Below, piece after piece: positions 19,716 through 31,934 of a stretch of DNA of 64,000 bases; position 1 is the first letter of the stretch, and the number at the start of each line of letters is the position of its first letter. Origin of the DNA: Mauremys mutica. Lineage: Eukaryota > Chordata > Testudines > Geoemydidae. A program made the translations under genes and the position numbers. The stretch is from NCBI RefSeq assembly GCF_020497125.1, contig NC_059077.1:28161340-28225339 (forward strand), in the 5' to 3' direction. The notes under the pieces are model-generated. The model was not told the origin of the DNA, searched no databases, and worked only from the letters and a program-made list of their open reading frames with translations.

Positions 19716-21284
19716 TGTGGTGGCTGAACTAAGCCACTCACATATAGTTTCTGTTTCGCTCCTAACTGCAGCTTATAAGGCTTTGCAAAGACAAATACTA
19801 AGCTGGAGGCTAGTTTATCTCAGTCTCAGGGCTCTCCAGGGGTAACAGCTCTTGCTCTCCCTGAGGTCTGTTGCAAAATGAGAATGTTCCCTATGCCTCT
19901 GGCACGGAGTCAGACTTGTAAAAGTTGTTAACCGAAGCAATACTGAGTTCAGTGTCTAAAATACTTGGAATCTAGTTGTTGACTTTTGGGTACATAGGGT
20001 CGTTGCTCTTGCATAGCACAGTCTTGCGTTAAACTTCCAGATGATCGCTGTACATGCTCTCTGTTTATTCCCTTTCCAGAGAAGGCTTTTTCTTGGAAAT
20101 CCAATGTTAGCGTGTCTTCCAATTTGTGCCTAGGGTGATCAGAAAGGGCTATAAAAGTGCTAAGTGCTGTTGATTTTGCCACTGTGGAGGGATTGGAAGG
20201 TTTGGAGTCATGGGGAGAGTGTGTGAAGGGGGCTTGTCCCTGGGTGATGAGGCAAAGTTGGCAACCGAGAGATGTGAGTGGGGCTGAGGTCAGGGATGTT
20301 TGCCAGCGGGCACATGGGAAAGCTTGGAAGCTGGGGGAGGGGCTAAGATTACTGACCAGTGCTCTCAAAAGATGGGTGTCCTTGCGACCATCACCTGCTG
20401 TACTTATAGCTTGCCCCTGCCTGCACGCATTATCTTTCCAGCAAGTCTTGTTACCCTGCATGTCTCACCCTCTATCTCCCTTTAAAGTTGACCTTGGAGC
20501 CCAACTGCACGTGTGCTGAGCATTGGAGCCGGAATAGTCCAGTGCTTTGGTGTGCTGCAGTGTGGGCTTCCAAATTTTAATTATATATTTTTTCCCATTG
20601 TCCTTTGTAATTTGGCATGCTATACAGAAAGGTTTGCAGAGTGCTGTGAAGATGTGAATGGCTGTGTACTGTAAGTTCTGTTATTTGCAAAACAATAATC
20701 ACCGTTAACTTAAATTTATTTCCCCTGCAGCGGGACTGATGTACTTACTTTGCAATGCAGGCTACCTATACAAGTAATATATATGAAACAGACACTTTTT
20801 GCCTGCTAAATGATTTCTATGATGAAAACTAATAGTATTTATATTTAATTAAACATTCCTGAAGCAAGCAGAGGGGAGGTGTGTTTATAACAGCTATGCT
20901 ACTACTCTGCATTCAAACTGATCAAGGGAAGCTGGGAACCTACTTGAGAAATGGTGTCAGCTGTATGAGTTTCTGCTACATTACTGGTCAGTTCAACTGG
21001 CTGGAAAAAAAGGTTGGCATTTAAAAAGGACACAATCAACTTGAATTTTGCAAATAAAATGTTGCTTTATTTTTTTTAAATAAGCTTGTTGGTTATAACC
21101 CACCATAAATAAACTGTCCTGATTTTTTTTATTTATTATAAGCTGTGGAATGGAAAAGCTTTTGTGTTCAGAAAGGTCTTCTGGGTGGATCTGTAGAGGT
21201 GAGCAAGCATGCTGGGGTCAGTTCTTCCTCCACACCTCTCTGCACACCAATCTATCTGCCTGTCTGTATCTCAGTGCCTGCTAT
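19716..21284. other. No gene established; one 170-codon open frame
   Basis: Unique-looking sequence. The minus-strand frame 19949-20461 is open for 170 codons and the opposite strand is open for 120 codons at 20157-20519. Neither shows a domain, a signal peptide or splice context. Confidence 0.3.
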
Positions 21285-21565
21285 TTTATCATGAATCTTA
21301 TGATGTTTGGGGTGGTGTTTTTAAAGCCCCTGCTCCTGGAGTCATGTTATTTTCTGAAAATCTCAGATTTTTAAATGAAAGAAAGTTCCTAGCCCACCTG
21401 GTTGTGGGCAAATGATTGAAAATATGATCTCTAGAGGCTCTAACACCAGAAGGCAAATAAAAAAAACCAGATTTAAAAAACCAAAACCCTCATGATTATT
21501 TATGTCAAGCTTATGATTTTGGGGGGCCTGGCTCATGATTTTTTAATGCTTGGAGTTGACAATAC
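21285..21565 (+). repeat. Dispersed AT-rich repeat Y, copy 1
   Basis: CCCCTGCTCCTGGAGTCATG, AAAATCTCAGATTTTTAAATG and TTATGATTTTGGGGGGCCTG, then GAGTTGACAATAC. An inverted-orientation copy lies at 52733-53022 with matching words. Probably a DNA-transposon derivative. Confidence 0.55.
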
Positions 21566-23574
21566 ATTTATCTATAAATATGGCCCCCATCACCATAGCA
21601 TTTAAGTACCTCTCAACTATTTAAATAAAACAGTAACTCTCTGTGTGTCTCTGTCTGTCTGTTTTCTCAGCTATGAATAGCTCGACTATTTTACAGGGCT
21701 TTTGTTTGCTGGGTGTACATGAGTGGGTGTTCTGTGTAGTGTTGCGTGTGTGCAGAATTTAGACCTCCAACCCTCTATAGTAAGCTTCTTGTGGGTAGAA
21801 CCCGGCCACTGATGTCACTTAGGCTGATGTGCATGAGTCTGCCTGAACAGCACTCATTGCAGGACTGGGCAACAATGGAGGAGTGAGGCACACTTTGAAC
21901 TGGAAATGCTAATGGGAAGAATTCTATTATTCAAGGTGGAGAAGAGGGCAGCAAATTATCAGCTGTGAAAACAGCATTGTTGTGCATGTTTTGAGTTGTA
22001 ATAGTGCTTTCATTACATCAGAAACTGGGCTTTATTGTTAACACAAACATTAATTGTGTTTGCTTGATTGAATTTTTAAAATAAAAGTGTTTTGATTAAT
22101 GGCCATTATCTGAACCTTGCACTATTATTAAAACAAACTGCATTCCAGAGTTAAGCAGCTTTTGAAAACAAAGACATCATCATCTCCTCGGTTCTGTCCA
22201 CTGTTTCCTTAAACAACAGTAAAAACAGTTAGCTCTGGCATCCAATTATCTTTGAGAAAGATATGAATGTTAAGCTGGCAGCAAGAGTGTTTCCTTTGCA
22301 ATTTACAAGTACCTTGAGGGTGCTAATAAAGGGCTTGTATTAAAGGGGAAATGACTAATAGATGGCAATGTCACTTTTTGCCTAGTTCTAATTATATTTC
22401 CTGAACTTTCTTCCTTCTTAAATCAGTTGATACTTTGAGTTTTTTTATCTCTTTCACAACAGTCTAAAACCAACCGATGTTAACACTGCAACATTCTAGA
22501 AAAGCAAACAGTACAGTTTATCTACATGTCAGACACGTCATTGCTGAAATGTACATTGTGGGCTGATGCTCGCTTAAGCAAAACACAGGCTCAGCTTCTC
22601 AATGGTCATGTCTGCAAAGGCACCTGAAGCAGCCTGTGTCTGATGTGTAGACAAACTGAAGTACAGTATTTGCCTTCCTTGTTGTGATATGAATAGGTAC
22701 CAGACTGTGGGAGTTAAAATTCTCCTTGGTTTGTGACTGGAGGGAAAGAAATGTTACAAAAACATCTATCTATATCAAAAAGTCCAGTTGATTTAATACA
22801 TGTAAAAGTTTTATATAGTTAATATCTGTTGGGTAAGACTTTGTGGGGAGGAGAACGGAATGTGTTATGGCAGAGGAGAAAACCATTCGTCATTTTTTTC
22901 CCTCTGATTATTTCCAGCTGAAATTTCAAAATCAGGGTCTTTCTGAAAGGGAAAGAGGGAGTAATAAGTTTTTGCAGTTTTTTAACCAACTTTCTTCGAT
23001 AGGTTTTTTTTCTATTATTTTAATCTGTAATTTTTTTAAAGCATTACTGGATTACAAAGGGTTATGTTTGTCCATGAATGGCATGTGGGTGGCTCCAAGC
23101 CAATGAAATTTTCCATTTCACTTTATCCTATTACTTCAAGGAAGAAGAAGAGAACTTGAATTAGCAGGATATTAGAAATGAAAGTTATAGTTAACATTAT
23201 TAGGTGGTGATGGGCACCCTAGAAGAAATAACGAGTTGTGCTCTGTCCATTTGGAAATGTTGTAGCACAGTATTTAATGAAGCAGCACTCATTTTCAAGA
23301 GCAACCTACTGGAATCATATGCAGTTTTGAAAAACACACACAAATGAATTCCCAGAACCTTTATACTCTGTAAATAAACTCTGTTTCCAGTGAGTTCTAA
23401 TTGATAATGGCAGTTAATGCAATACCTGCTGGTTAGACCTGGCTTTTATTGACAGTTCTTTGAAACTATTCATTGCAGCAGTGGGTTGAGTTCAGAAAAA
23501 ACATTGTTGGCCTTAATTTTTAGTACTTTATATTTTATTAGCGATTGGAGAGAGTGAGAATGGAAGCTCTTTGA
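21566..23574. other. No gene; possible conserved non-coding block
   Basis: Contains a CTGT/CTCTGT-rich microsatellite-like stretch near 21640-21662. The segment about 22010-22440 is AT-rich, free of repeats I know and rich in words such as TTTTGATTAATGGCC. This look is common in conserved non-coding elements but is not proof. Confidence 0.25.
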
Positions 23575-23665
23575 CAGAGACCTTGTCTACCTTTTGTGTT
23601 TGTAAAACGCCTGACAGGATGGGTCTCAATATGATTGGGACCTCTGGAACTACCATCATCTAAAT
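23575..23665 (+). repeat. Dispersed amniote repeat fragment
   Basis: ACCTTGTCTACCTTTTGTGT, GTAAAACGCCTGACAGGATG and AATATTAAATAATAATAATA. Same family as 51160-51300. Confidence 0.5.
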
Positions 23666-23826
23666 ATTAAATAATAATAATAGGACCGTTCTTCCTTCTA
23701 TCAATTTTGGTTCGTGGCAGAGTTTCTCAGGCTAATCTAAAATGGAGACATAGGCTTTTCCCTACCCTAGTAGGTCACTGATTCATTAGGGGTTAATTCT
23801 TGCTTACCTTACTTATGCAGTTAGTC

Positions 23827-24013
23827 ACAGATTCATAGATTCTAAGGCACCACTGTGATGATCTAGTCTGACCTCCTATATAACACAGGCCATAGAACTG
23901 CCCCAAAACAATTTCTGTCACTAGAGCACTTTTTTTTTTTAAACCATCAAATCTTGATTTTAAAATTCCAGTAATAGAGAATCCACCATGCTCCTTGGTA
24001 AGCTGTTCCAATG
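23827..24013 (-). mobile_element. CR1 LINE 3' fragment
   Basis: CAGATTCATAGATTCTAAGG, TGATCTAGTCTGACCTCC, ATAACACAGGCCATAGAA and GAGAATCCACCATG are the reverse-strand 3' end of a CR1. It abuts a CR1 piece in the opposite orientation. Confidence 0.8.
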
Positions 24014-24015
24014 GT

Positions 24016-24066
24016 CTCAAGTTGCAATGGGGGAGGTTTAGGTCGGCTATTAGGAAAAACTGTTTA
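24016..24066 (+). mobile_element. CR1 LINE fragment, opposite orientation
   Basis: AAGTTGCAATGGGGGAGGTT then GGCTATTAGGAAAAACTG is a CR1 3' segment on the plus strand, joined within a few bases to the minus-strand fragment. Confidence 0.65.
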
Positions 24067-24544
24067 GCCTGCACATATTCTGGTCAGAAGAGAGTGAGAT
24101 GTAGGTCTTCACCCAAAAAAGGCAACAGGCAGGGAGCTGGAAGCCTGATATTGGGTGCCCTTGCTGAACAAATGGAGGGAAATTCAGGGGCAGTTACTCT
24201 GAACTGTGACACTTGGCATTGTACAAATATCAAATAATCCCTAGCCAATAATGGCCTAGTCAGCTCTTCTGTAATGTATGTAGAGGATGAGAATTCAGTC
24301 CTCCATCTGCAATCAGCATGCACCTAGATGTCAGAGGTTTGATTCAATTATCACTGAGTGTGTAATTAGAAACGTTACCCTAGCTGGATAACTTTATGAC
24401 TGTCCCTCATGGTTTTGTCTCCTCCTTTTCTCTTATTTCTCAGAAGTTTCCTAATTTTTTTGCATCCGGAATGAGTCACTTACTGCTAGAGAGGCTAAGT
24501 TTAAAGGGACACGATCAAGTTAAAATCACATCTGAATTCCTTTT
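24067..24544. other. No feature recognised
   Basis: Unique-looking sequence. Confidence 0.3.
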
Positions 24545-24650
24545 TACCGCCTTTATTTGATTGTTTGTATTAACTCAATGCCTAGGAGCCCTAGTCACGG
24601 ACCAGTATCCTATTGTACTAGGTGCTGTACAAATACAGAACAAAGACAGA
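24545..24650 (-). repeat. Dispersed amniote repeat fragment
   Basis: AATGCCTAGGAGCCCTAGTC and ACTAGGTGCTGTACAAATAC. Same family as 38310-38440. Confidence 0.5.
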
Positions 24651-25195
24651 ATTTATGCCTTAAAATGATGGTTGCTGAAAGATTAGTGAGAATATTGTCT
24701 CTTTGTTTCCATTGTATTTACTATGTATCAATGAGACCATTTCGTATATAGTTGCTTTTACAGTTACCCCTGACTAGTCAGTTTACCTGGCTGCTTACGT
24801 CAATGGGGGAGTGAAAAACACTTTGAAAAATAGGGAAAACATATTTGTGTAATCACAAAACGCAGCTGGGGGGTTGGGGCCCAGGTGTAGCCCCTGAAAG
24901 AACTTTTACATAAATGTTGTTTTTAATTGACTGGATTTAAAGTTACATTCTTTTAAAAAGCAATAGTATGTGCTTCCCCAGTGGCTAGTGCATGGCCCCT
25001 TACCACACTCCCTTTGTGTGCCCTTTTGCTCAGGCTTGGCACAGTCTTGCCCTGAAGCTTCCTTTACTGATTGTGTCATATTTGTTAGCTGCTTGGAACA
25101 ATCTTTTTAGTCCTTAGTACAAAAATAAAAGTGACCTCATGTGATTGATGTCCGTCCAGTGCTGTTCAGAATGTAGCACTCCAACATGCACTGTG
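24651..25195. other. No feature recognised
   Basis: AT-rich unique-looking sequence. Confidence 0.3.
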
Positions 25196-25281
25196 CTATA
25201 TACCAGTGGTTCTCAAACAGGGGTACATATACCTCTAGGGGTACGCAGAGGTGTTCCAGGGGTTACATCAAGTCATCTAAA

Positions 25282-27441
25282 CATGTAGGGATGAAATGAG
25301 AAAGGCTAAAAGCCATGTAGAGTTGGACCTTGCAAAGGGAATTAAAACCAATAGTAAAAGGTTTTATAGCCATATAAATAAGAAGAAAACAAAGAAAGAA
25401 GAAGTGGGACCGCTAAACACTGAGGATGGAGTGGAGGTTAAAGATAATCTAGGCATGGCCCAATATCTAAATAAATACTTTGCCTCGGTCTTTAATAAGG
25501 CTAATGAGGAGCTTAGGGATAATGGAAGGATGACAATTGGGAATGAGGATATGAAGGTAGATATTACCACATCCGAGGTAGAAGCCAAACTCGAACAGCT
25601 TAATGGGACTAAATCGGAGGGCCCAGATAATCTTCATCCAAGAATATTAAAAGAACTGGCACATGAAATTGCCTGCCCATTAGCAAGAATTTTTAATGAA
25701 TCGGTAAACTCAGGGGTTGTACCGTACGACTGGAGAATTGCTAACATAGTTCCTATTTTTAAGAAAGGACATCTGTAGTATGTAAGGTCTTGGAAAAAAT
25801 TTTGAAGGAGAGGGTAGCTGAGGACATTGAGGTCAATGGTAATTGGGACAAAATACAACATGGTTTCACAAAAGGTAGATCGTGCCAAACCAACCTGATC
25901 TCCTTCTTTGAGAAAGTAACAGATTTTTTAGACAAAGGAAATGCAGTGGATATAATTTACCTCGATTTCAGTAAGGCATTTGACACGGTTCCACATGGGG
26001 AATTATTAGCTGAATTGGAAAAGATGGGGATAAATATGAAAATTGAAAGGTGGATAAGGAACTGGTTAAAGGGGAGACAACAACGGGTCATACTGAAAGG
26101 TGAACTGTCAGGCTAGAAGGAGGTTACTAGTGGAGTTCCTTAGGGATCAGTTTTGGGGCCAATTTTATTTAACCTTTTTATTATTGACCTTGGCACAAAA
26201 AGCGGGAATGTGCTAATAAAGTTTGCGGATGACACAAAGCTGGGAGGTATTGCTAACACAGAGAAGGACCGGGATATCATACAGGAAGATCTGGATGTCC
26301 TTGTAAACTGGAGTAATAGTAATAGAATGAAATTCAATAGTGAAAAGTGCAAGGTCATGCATTTAGGGATTAATAACAAGAATTTTAGTTATAAATTGGG
26401 GACGCATCAGTTGGAAGTAACAGAGGAGGAGAAGGACCTCGGAGTATTGGTTGATCACAGGATGACTATGAGCTGCCAATGTGATATGGCCATAAAAAAA
26501 GCGAATGCGGTTTTAGGATGCATCAGGCGAGGTATTTCCAGCAAAGATAAGGAGGTGTTAGTACTGTTATATAAAGCACTGGTGAGACCTCATCTGGAAT
26601 ACTGTGTGCAGTTCTGGTCTCCCATGTTTAAGAAGGATGAATTCAAACTGGAACAGGTTCAGAGACGGGCTACTAGGATGATCCGAGGAATGGAAAACCT
26701 GTCTTATGAAAGGAGACTGAAAGAGCGTGGCTTGTTTAGCCTAACCAAAAGAAGGTTAAGGGGGGATATGATTGCTCTTTATAAATATATCGGAGGGATT
26801 AATATTAGGGAGGGAGAGGAATTATTTAAGCTTAGTACCAATGTGGACACAAGAACAAATGTATATAAACTGGACACTAGGAAGTTTAGACTTGAAATTA
26901 GACGAAGTTTTCTAACCATTAGAGGAGTGAAATTCTGGAACAGCCTTCCAAGGGGAGTAGTGGGGGCAAAAGACATATCTGGCTTTAAGACTAAGCTTGA
27001 TAAATTTATGGAGGGGATGGTATGATGGGATACCCTAAATTTGGCAATTAATTTGGCAATTGATCTTTGATTATCAGCAGGTAAGTATGCCCAGTGGTCT
27101 GTGATGGGATGTTAGATGGGTTGGGATCTGAGTTACTAAAGAGAATTCTTTCCTGGGTGCTGGCTGGTGAGTCTTGCCCACATGCTCAGGGTTTAACTGA
27201 TCGCCATATTTGGGGTCGGGAAGGAATTTTCCTCCAGGGCAGATTGGCAGAGGCACGGGTCACTTTCTGGAGGATTCTCTGCAGCTTGAGGTCTTCAAAC
27301 CGCAATTTGGGGACTTCGATAACTCAGACATAGGCTAGGGGTTTGTTATAGAAGTGGATGGGTGGGATTCTGTGGCCTGCATTGTGCAGGAGGTCAGACT
27401 AGATGATCATAATGGTCCCTTCTGACCTTAAAGTCTATGAG
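25282..27441 (+). mobile_element. CR1 LINE, 5'-truncated, 2.16 kb
   Basis: Inserted into the hAT element with TCTAAA on both sides (25276-25281 and 27442-27447). It holds the C-terminal two thirds of ORF2 and the 3' UTR, ending AGGTCAGACTAGATGATCAT then CCTTAAAGTCTATGAG. The 5' end is truncated, typical of LINE integration. The 3' part is closely similar to the copy at 46836-47650. Confidence 0.92.
25296..27025 (+). pseudogene. CR1 ORF2 reverse transcriptase, broken
   Basis: Endonuclease/RT polyprotein of a CR1 LINE lacking its endonuclease half. Visible RT blocks: EGPDNLHPRILKELAH (near 25620), HGFTKGRSCQTNL (near 25858), motif A YLDFSKAFDTVPHGE (near 25957-26000), motif B (TSGVP-GSVLGP, 26125-26155), motif C KFADDTKLGG (26220-26250), then LEYCVQFWSPMF and a CR1 C-terminal block to MEGMV at 27025. 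Breaks: a short internal deletion and frame change near 25770 (FKKG joins into SVVCKVLEKIL), TAG at 26114-26116 and TAG at 26141-26143. Both stops fit single transitions. Catalytic residues survive but the protein cannot be made. Confidence 0.92.
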
Positions 27442-27780
27442 TCTAAATATTTGCCTACTTTTACAACAGGTTACATAGCACTAGCGAAGTCAGTACAAAC
27501 TAAAGTTTCATACAGTGACTTGTTTGTACTGCTCTATATCCTATACACTGTAATATAAGTACAATATTTATATTTCAAGTGATTTATTTTATAATTATAT
27601 GGTAAAAATGAGAAAGTGAGCAATTTTTCAGTAATAGTGTGCTGTGACACTTATGTATTTTTGTCTGATTTTGTAAGCAAGTCGTTTTTAAGTGAGGTGA
27701 AACTTAGGGGTGTGCAAGACAAATCAGACTCCTGAAAGAGGGACAGTAATCTGGAAAGATTGAGAGCCACTGCTATACAC

Positions 27781-28760
27781 TAGTCCAGAGAGAATGGGAA
27801 ATAATGAAGTTGTATATGAGCTTGGGGACAAACAAAGCAATAAAACAATTCACCCTGCAGTGGAATGAGTGCCATTTAAAAATTGAACATTAGTGCAATA
27901 TAGTGTATACCTTGCTCTGGTGTATATAGTCTAAATATAGCCATAATAAATTACACTTGCTATTTAAATTTTAATGGCATCCTCTGTGTCATTTAAAACA
28001 ATAATAGTTTCCAGGGCTATAACCAGTCCATAAGCCCCATCTATACTAAAAACTATACTAAAAACTGACCCATTTGGTGAGAACTGTTATGAAAACTTTC
28101 TGTAGATCTTTTGAATTATCCTGTAGAATTTAATAGTTCTATCCCTGGTCAAGAATTATATGGAATGGTTAAAAAGGTCTGTAGAAAGTAGCTCATTCTT
28201 TATTAAATTCTGTAGACGTTTAGAGTCATCTTAATGCAATTTTATTACATTTCTCTAGAACCCTTTTGATTTCATCCTTATTAAATTCTTTAGGACTTAA
28301 TTATAAGTGCTGTGTCAGTGCTGTAAACAATTCAACTGCTATTGTGATTGGGGTAAAACAATTTCCAGGAGCTTGTAGATAGCAAGATGCTTTCGAGAAT
28401 GCTTTCTGCAGTGGTGCTGAAAGTGATTTTGTCCCATCCTGTTAGTCAAACTGTCTTCAGCACCAATTCAGCAGACCCACTACTGTCAACATGTGTAAAC
28501 AGGGCCAGACAGTACCAATCAGTTTTGCACTTTCCCAGTATGAATTTGTATCCTGGTTATTGTTTCACATTTTCAACAAGTGATTTCATTGAACACTAAC
28601 TCTAATTTCTCATGTCTTTACTGGTGTCTGTCCATTCTAAACATTCTCACAAATTAAAGACAATAGACAAATCCATTCATTCTGTAAATCCCTTGCATGT
28701 CTTAATTCCATGTTATTTGCCTGTTTTTAGTTGGTTTTTAGTGGGCTTTTAAATAGCAAG
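27781..28760. other. No feature recognised
   Basis: AT-rich sequence. A 14-bp tandem duplication (ACTATACTAAAAAC) lies at 28049-28076. Confidence 0.35.
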
Positions 28761-28764
28761 AACT

Positions 28765-28975
28765 AGCTCTCATATCGTGCTTTCATCCACAGATCTCAAA
28801 ACACTTTATAAAGGAGGTAAGTATTGTTATAAACTCTTTTACAAATGGGGAAACCCATGGTACACAGGTGAAATGATTTGCTCTTGGTACTCCATATTAG
28901 AACTGAGAATTCAACACAGGTCTCCTGGTTCCCAGTCCAATGCCCTGCCTACTAGACCCTGGTGCCCCTACGTAC
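28765..28975 (+). repeat. MIR-like SINE
   Basis: ATCTCAAAACACTTTATAAA, ACAAATGGGGAAACCCATGG, CACAGGTGAAATGATTTGCT and ACACAGGTCTCCTGGTTCCC are in MIR order. Confidence 0.75.
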
Positions 28976-29689
28976 ATAAAAATCACATACATTCCAGCTG
29001 TTGGATATATGCCCAGCTGTTCATTTTGTGGCATTATAGAAGGATTTCATAGTAGCAATCTGTTTGACCTTTTTTGCACATTTTTAGTTTGCTGCCAGAT
29101 GATTTAAGACATTTTTTAAGTCCAAACAAATACCTTCTGGAGGGTGTGTTAGACCTTTTAAGGCTTAAAACTGTATTTCTCTCTCTCAATCTGTGAATAA
29201 AATAAAAGATCACTGCAAAATTCTACATCCCTAGGATGAGTAATTCCTTTGTTGGACAGGCAAATAAAGTTTTGTCTGTTTTCATTCTAAGTACAGTGCA
29301 AGTGAGTGTTTTGTGTCTGGGCTGGTTTGCATGACAATAAATAATATATATGCACTTTGAATGCCTTTATATACTTTCTATGACTTTTGTTATCATCATG
29401 GTATCGGAGCTCCTCCTAAGTATTTAAAAATAGAAATATTTTCTTCTTTCTCCTCCGTTAAAAGAAACACATTGATTAATTTATGGGATCTCCTTTCTTT
29501 TTCTGTTTTATGTTTGTGAGTGAATATGTGGGTGTGTTGTCAGACTATGCATAATAAAATATTACTGAGGAAAAACTAAGGGGAAAAATTTAGCTTTCTA
29601 TTTAATTCAAAAATTGGTGTGTTCTGTGGTCAGTCATATCGGCTAGGTCCAGCTCCTCTTGAAGCTCTTCCTTCCACACTAATGAGTAG
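28976..29689. other. No feature recognised
   Basis: AT-rich unique-looking sequence. Confidence 0.3.
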
Positions 29690-29985
29690 GGTGGCAATAT
29701 TATACCTTACTTCTGTGCTGCTGCTTTCAGAGTTGGGCCCCTGGCCAGCAGCCGCCACTGTCCAGTGCCGCCAGCAGCAGCAGCAGCGCAGAAGTAAGGG
29801 TAGCAGTACCCCAACCCCTACAATAACCTTGCGACCCTCCCAACAACTCCTTTTTTGGGTCAGGACCCCTACAATTAGAATCCCATGAAATTTCAGATTT
29901 AAATGGCTGAAATCATGAAATTTACAATTTAAAATATTTTATGACCGTGAAATTAACCCAAATGGACTATGAAATTGGTAGCACC
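29690..29985 (-). mobile_element. hAT-like repeat ending GGTAGCACC
   Basis: AATTTCAGATTTAAATGGCTG, AAATCATGAAATTTACAATTT and GACCGTGAAATTAACCC read toward a terminus like GGTAGGGCCCTG in a reptile family I recognise. A CAG run at 29773-29790 lies in its GC-rich part. A short frame here (to 29888) is not a gene. Confidence 0.5.
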
Positions 29986-30039
29986 TTTTCTGTTGGCTGA
30001 CAGTGTTATTGGTCCAGTGGAATATAGATGTCATCAGAA

Positions 30040-30180
30040 GTCATGTTAATGGAGTGAGAGAGAGCTCTGCTCTTAGACGTTAGGGCCAGATCAATGGAGG
30101 GCTTTGAATATCAGAAGAGAGACCTTGAATTGGACTATGTACTCAGTGAAGAGCCAGTTCAGAGAGCAAAGCACCGGGCT
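30040..30180 (-). repeat. Possible LINE fragment
   Basis: GAGGGCTTTGAATATCAGAA then CCTTGAATTGGACTATGTAC and GAGCCAGTTCAGAGAGCAAAG resemble L2/CR1-type ORF2 sequence read on the minus strand. Tentative. Confidence 0.35.
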
Positions 30181-30249
30181 AGTGTGTTTAACTTGCCTTG
30201 CTAAACAAAAATGGGCTCTACATTGTATGCAGCTATTTCAGGGAACATG

Positions 30250-30770
30250 GCTTAATTCCTAGATATGAATAGCAGTAATGCATCTAATCACTGTTGCCAC
30301 GTCTGAGTCCCATCTCTCAGTGGCCAGACAAATGCACTCCATCCTCTGGAAATGGGTGTTTTTTGTCACCATGGGTAGTATTACTTGAAGTGCTTCTCTC
30401 TTCCTGCCAGTCTTGCCTGGATTCAGATTTACGCAGTTGCTCTTCGTGTAGGTGCATTGAGAAAGCTTGGAGATGGGACATAGCTTCCTTGCAGATCGAT
30501 CTCTAGCTAGGTCCTTAAGATGGTCTGGCGGGATATTCAGTTTGTGTCCATCACGGATACCCATGTGCTTACTGGCCGTGTAGCAGCATTCCATGGTAAA
30601 GGTGGTATGGAATTCATTGATCTTTCACTCTACGAATATATCCATACCAAGAAAGCTGCCAAAACCAAACCAGTCCTGACCGAGGCAGTTGCTGTGTTCA
30701 GCTTTGAATATCCTCACTTCTGTTCTGATCCTGCTATGTAATATGTAGGAGCTGACAAAGACTGTTAGAA
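30250..30770. other. Unassigned block, repeat or relic gene
   Basis: Open frames on both strands: minus 30259-30594, plus 30520-30741. The plus frame runs LTGRVAAFHGKGGMEFIDLS and looks protein-like, but I recognise no family. It may be part of the neighbouring LINE relic or a processed pseudogene. Confidence 0.25.
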
Positions 30771-31934
30771 CTGAAAATGTCAATCCAGAGTTCTTCAGCC
30801 AGTAGGATTCATATAGCTGATGAATAATACAAGGTTAGATCTTGTTGGCATGCCACAGGTTGAGGGCTTTGGAGACTGAGCATTATTTGCCCATAACCCT
30901 CCACTGGGTTCATGCATCTTGGGAGCTGTGAAACTCCTCTACATCAACTTGCAACTGGCATCTTCCTAATGAAAGAAGAAAAGAGGTCCAACAGTTTCAC
31001 TCGGATCTTTATTTCTTAAATGTTTCTGCCCCTTTTCCCTTCTCTGAAAAAGAATAAACTTATTTAGAAGAAGCTTTGAATCCCTTGCCTTCCCAGCCAG
31101 CTCACTATGTGGGTCTTATAATCTGCCATCTAGAAAGAGACAGGGAGACCAGGTTTACCATATTAATTGATTCAAGCTTAGAAATCCTTCCTTCTGAATA
31201 ACAATAAAACAAGGCTCAGTTGACTGGCTGTCTGCTTGTGTAACCCAATTTATAAAGGCAGCTTTTCACAAGGGAAAGAAGGAATGGTTGGTTCTTTTAC
31301 AGACAACTGAATCACACAAGACACAACATGCTCCTTTAGTGGCACTTTGACATAACTGTACTGTGAGTGTTGGCCTTAATTTCAGACCCATTGACTTCAC
31401 TGGATCTATGGATTCACCTCTGAAAACCAGGCCCATAGCCTTTCAAGAAACTTAGTTCATTTTCTCTTTGAAATTATATTTTAGTGTGTGATTTGATGTA
31501 ACCACACAGGTATCTATTTCTGAGCCAGATAACTGGTGAAAATTACAAGAGCTTTCATACATTAGTAACTAGCATAATATGAGGTCTGGAATTCTACTGT
31601 CTCTTACCACCCACTCTGCTGATTGCTGATGCAAGTTTCTACTTCAATTAGTAACCAAATGTTGTGTGTCTTTGTGTTTAAAGCCTCTTGCATCAAAGAG
31701 GTGCTGAGAAAATTACTGAGCAAGACAGAGAACAAAGAAGGAAAAACTAGTGATCCGGAAAACCAAATTGCTAATAAAAGGATTAAGTTTAAACCAGATT
31801 AGCTACCTTGCAGACCTGAAATTTTCAAAGCAAATTGTTGCTAATGGTGTCAACCCTCATGAATGAATCAGTGCTATGCAACGTATGGAATAGTTAGAAA
31901 TCCCTGTTTTCCAGTTACACAGCAGTACGTAGAA
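30771..31934. other. No feature recognised
   Basis: Unique-looking sequence. Confidence 0.3.

Larger units (their letters stand above)
25204..27772 (+). mobile_element. hAT element split by a CR1 insertion
   Basis: Left end CAGTGGTTCTCAAACAGGGG at 25204 and right end AGATTGAGAGCCACTG at 27757-27772 are hAT termini. The flanks CTATATAC (25196-25203) and CTATACAC (27773-27780) match at 7 of 8 bases, the expected duplication. About 400 bp of hAT sequence remains (25204-25281 and 27442-27772). The rest is the CR1 inside it. No transposase frame. Confidence 0.85.
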
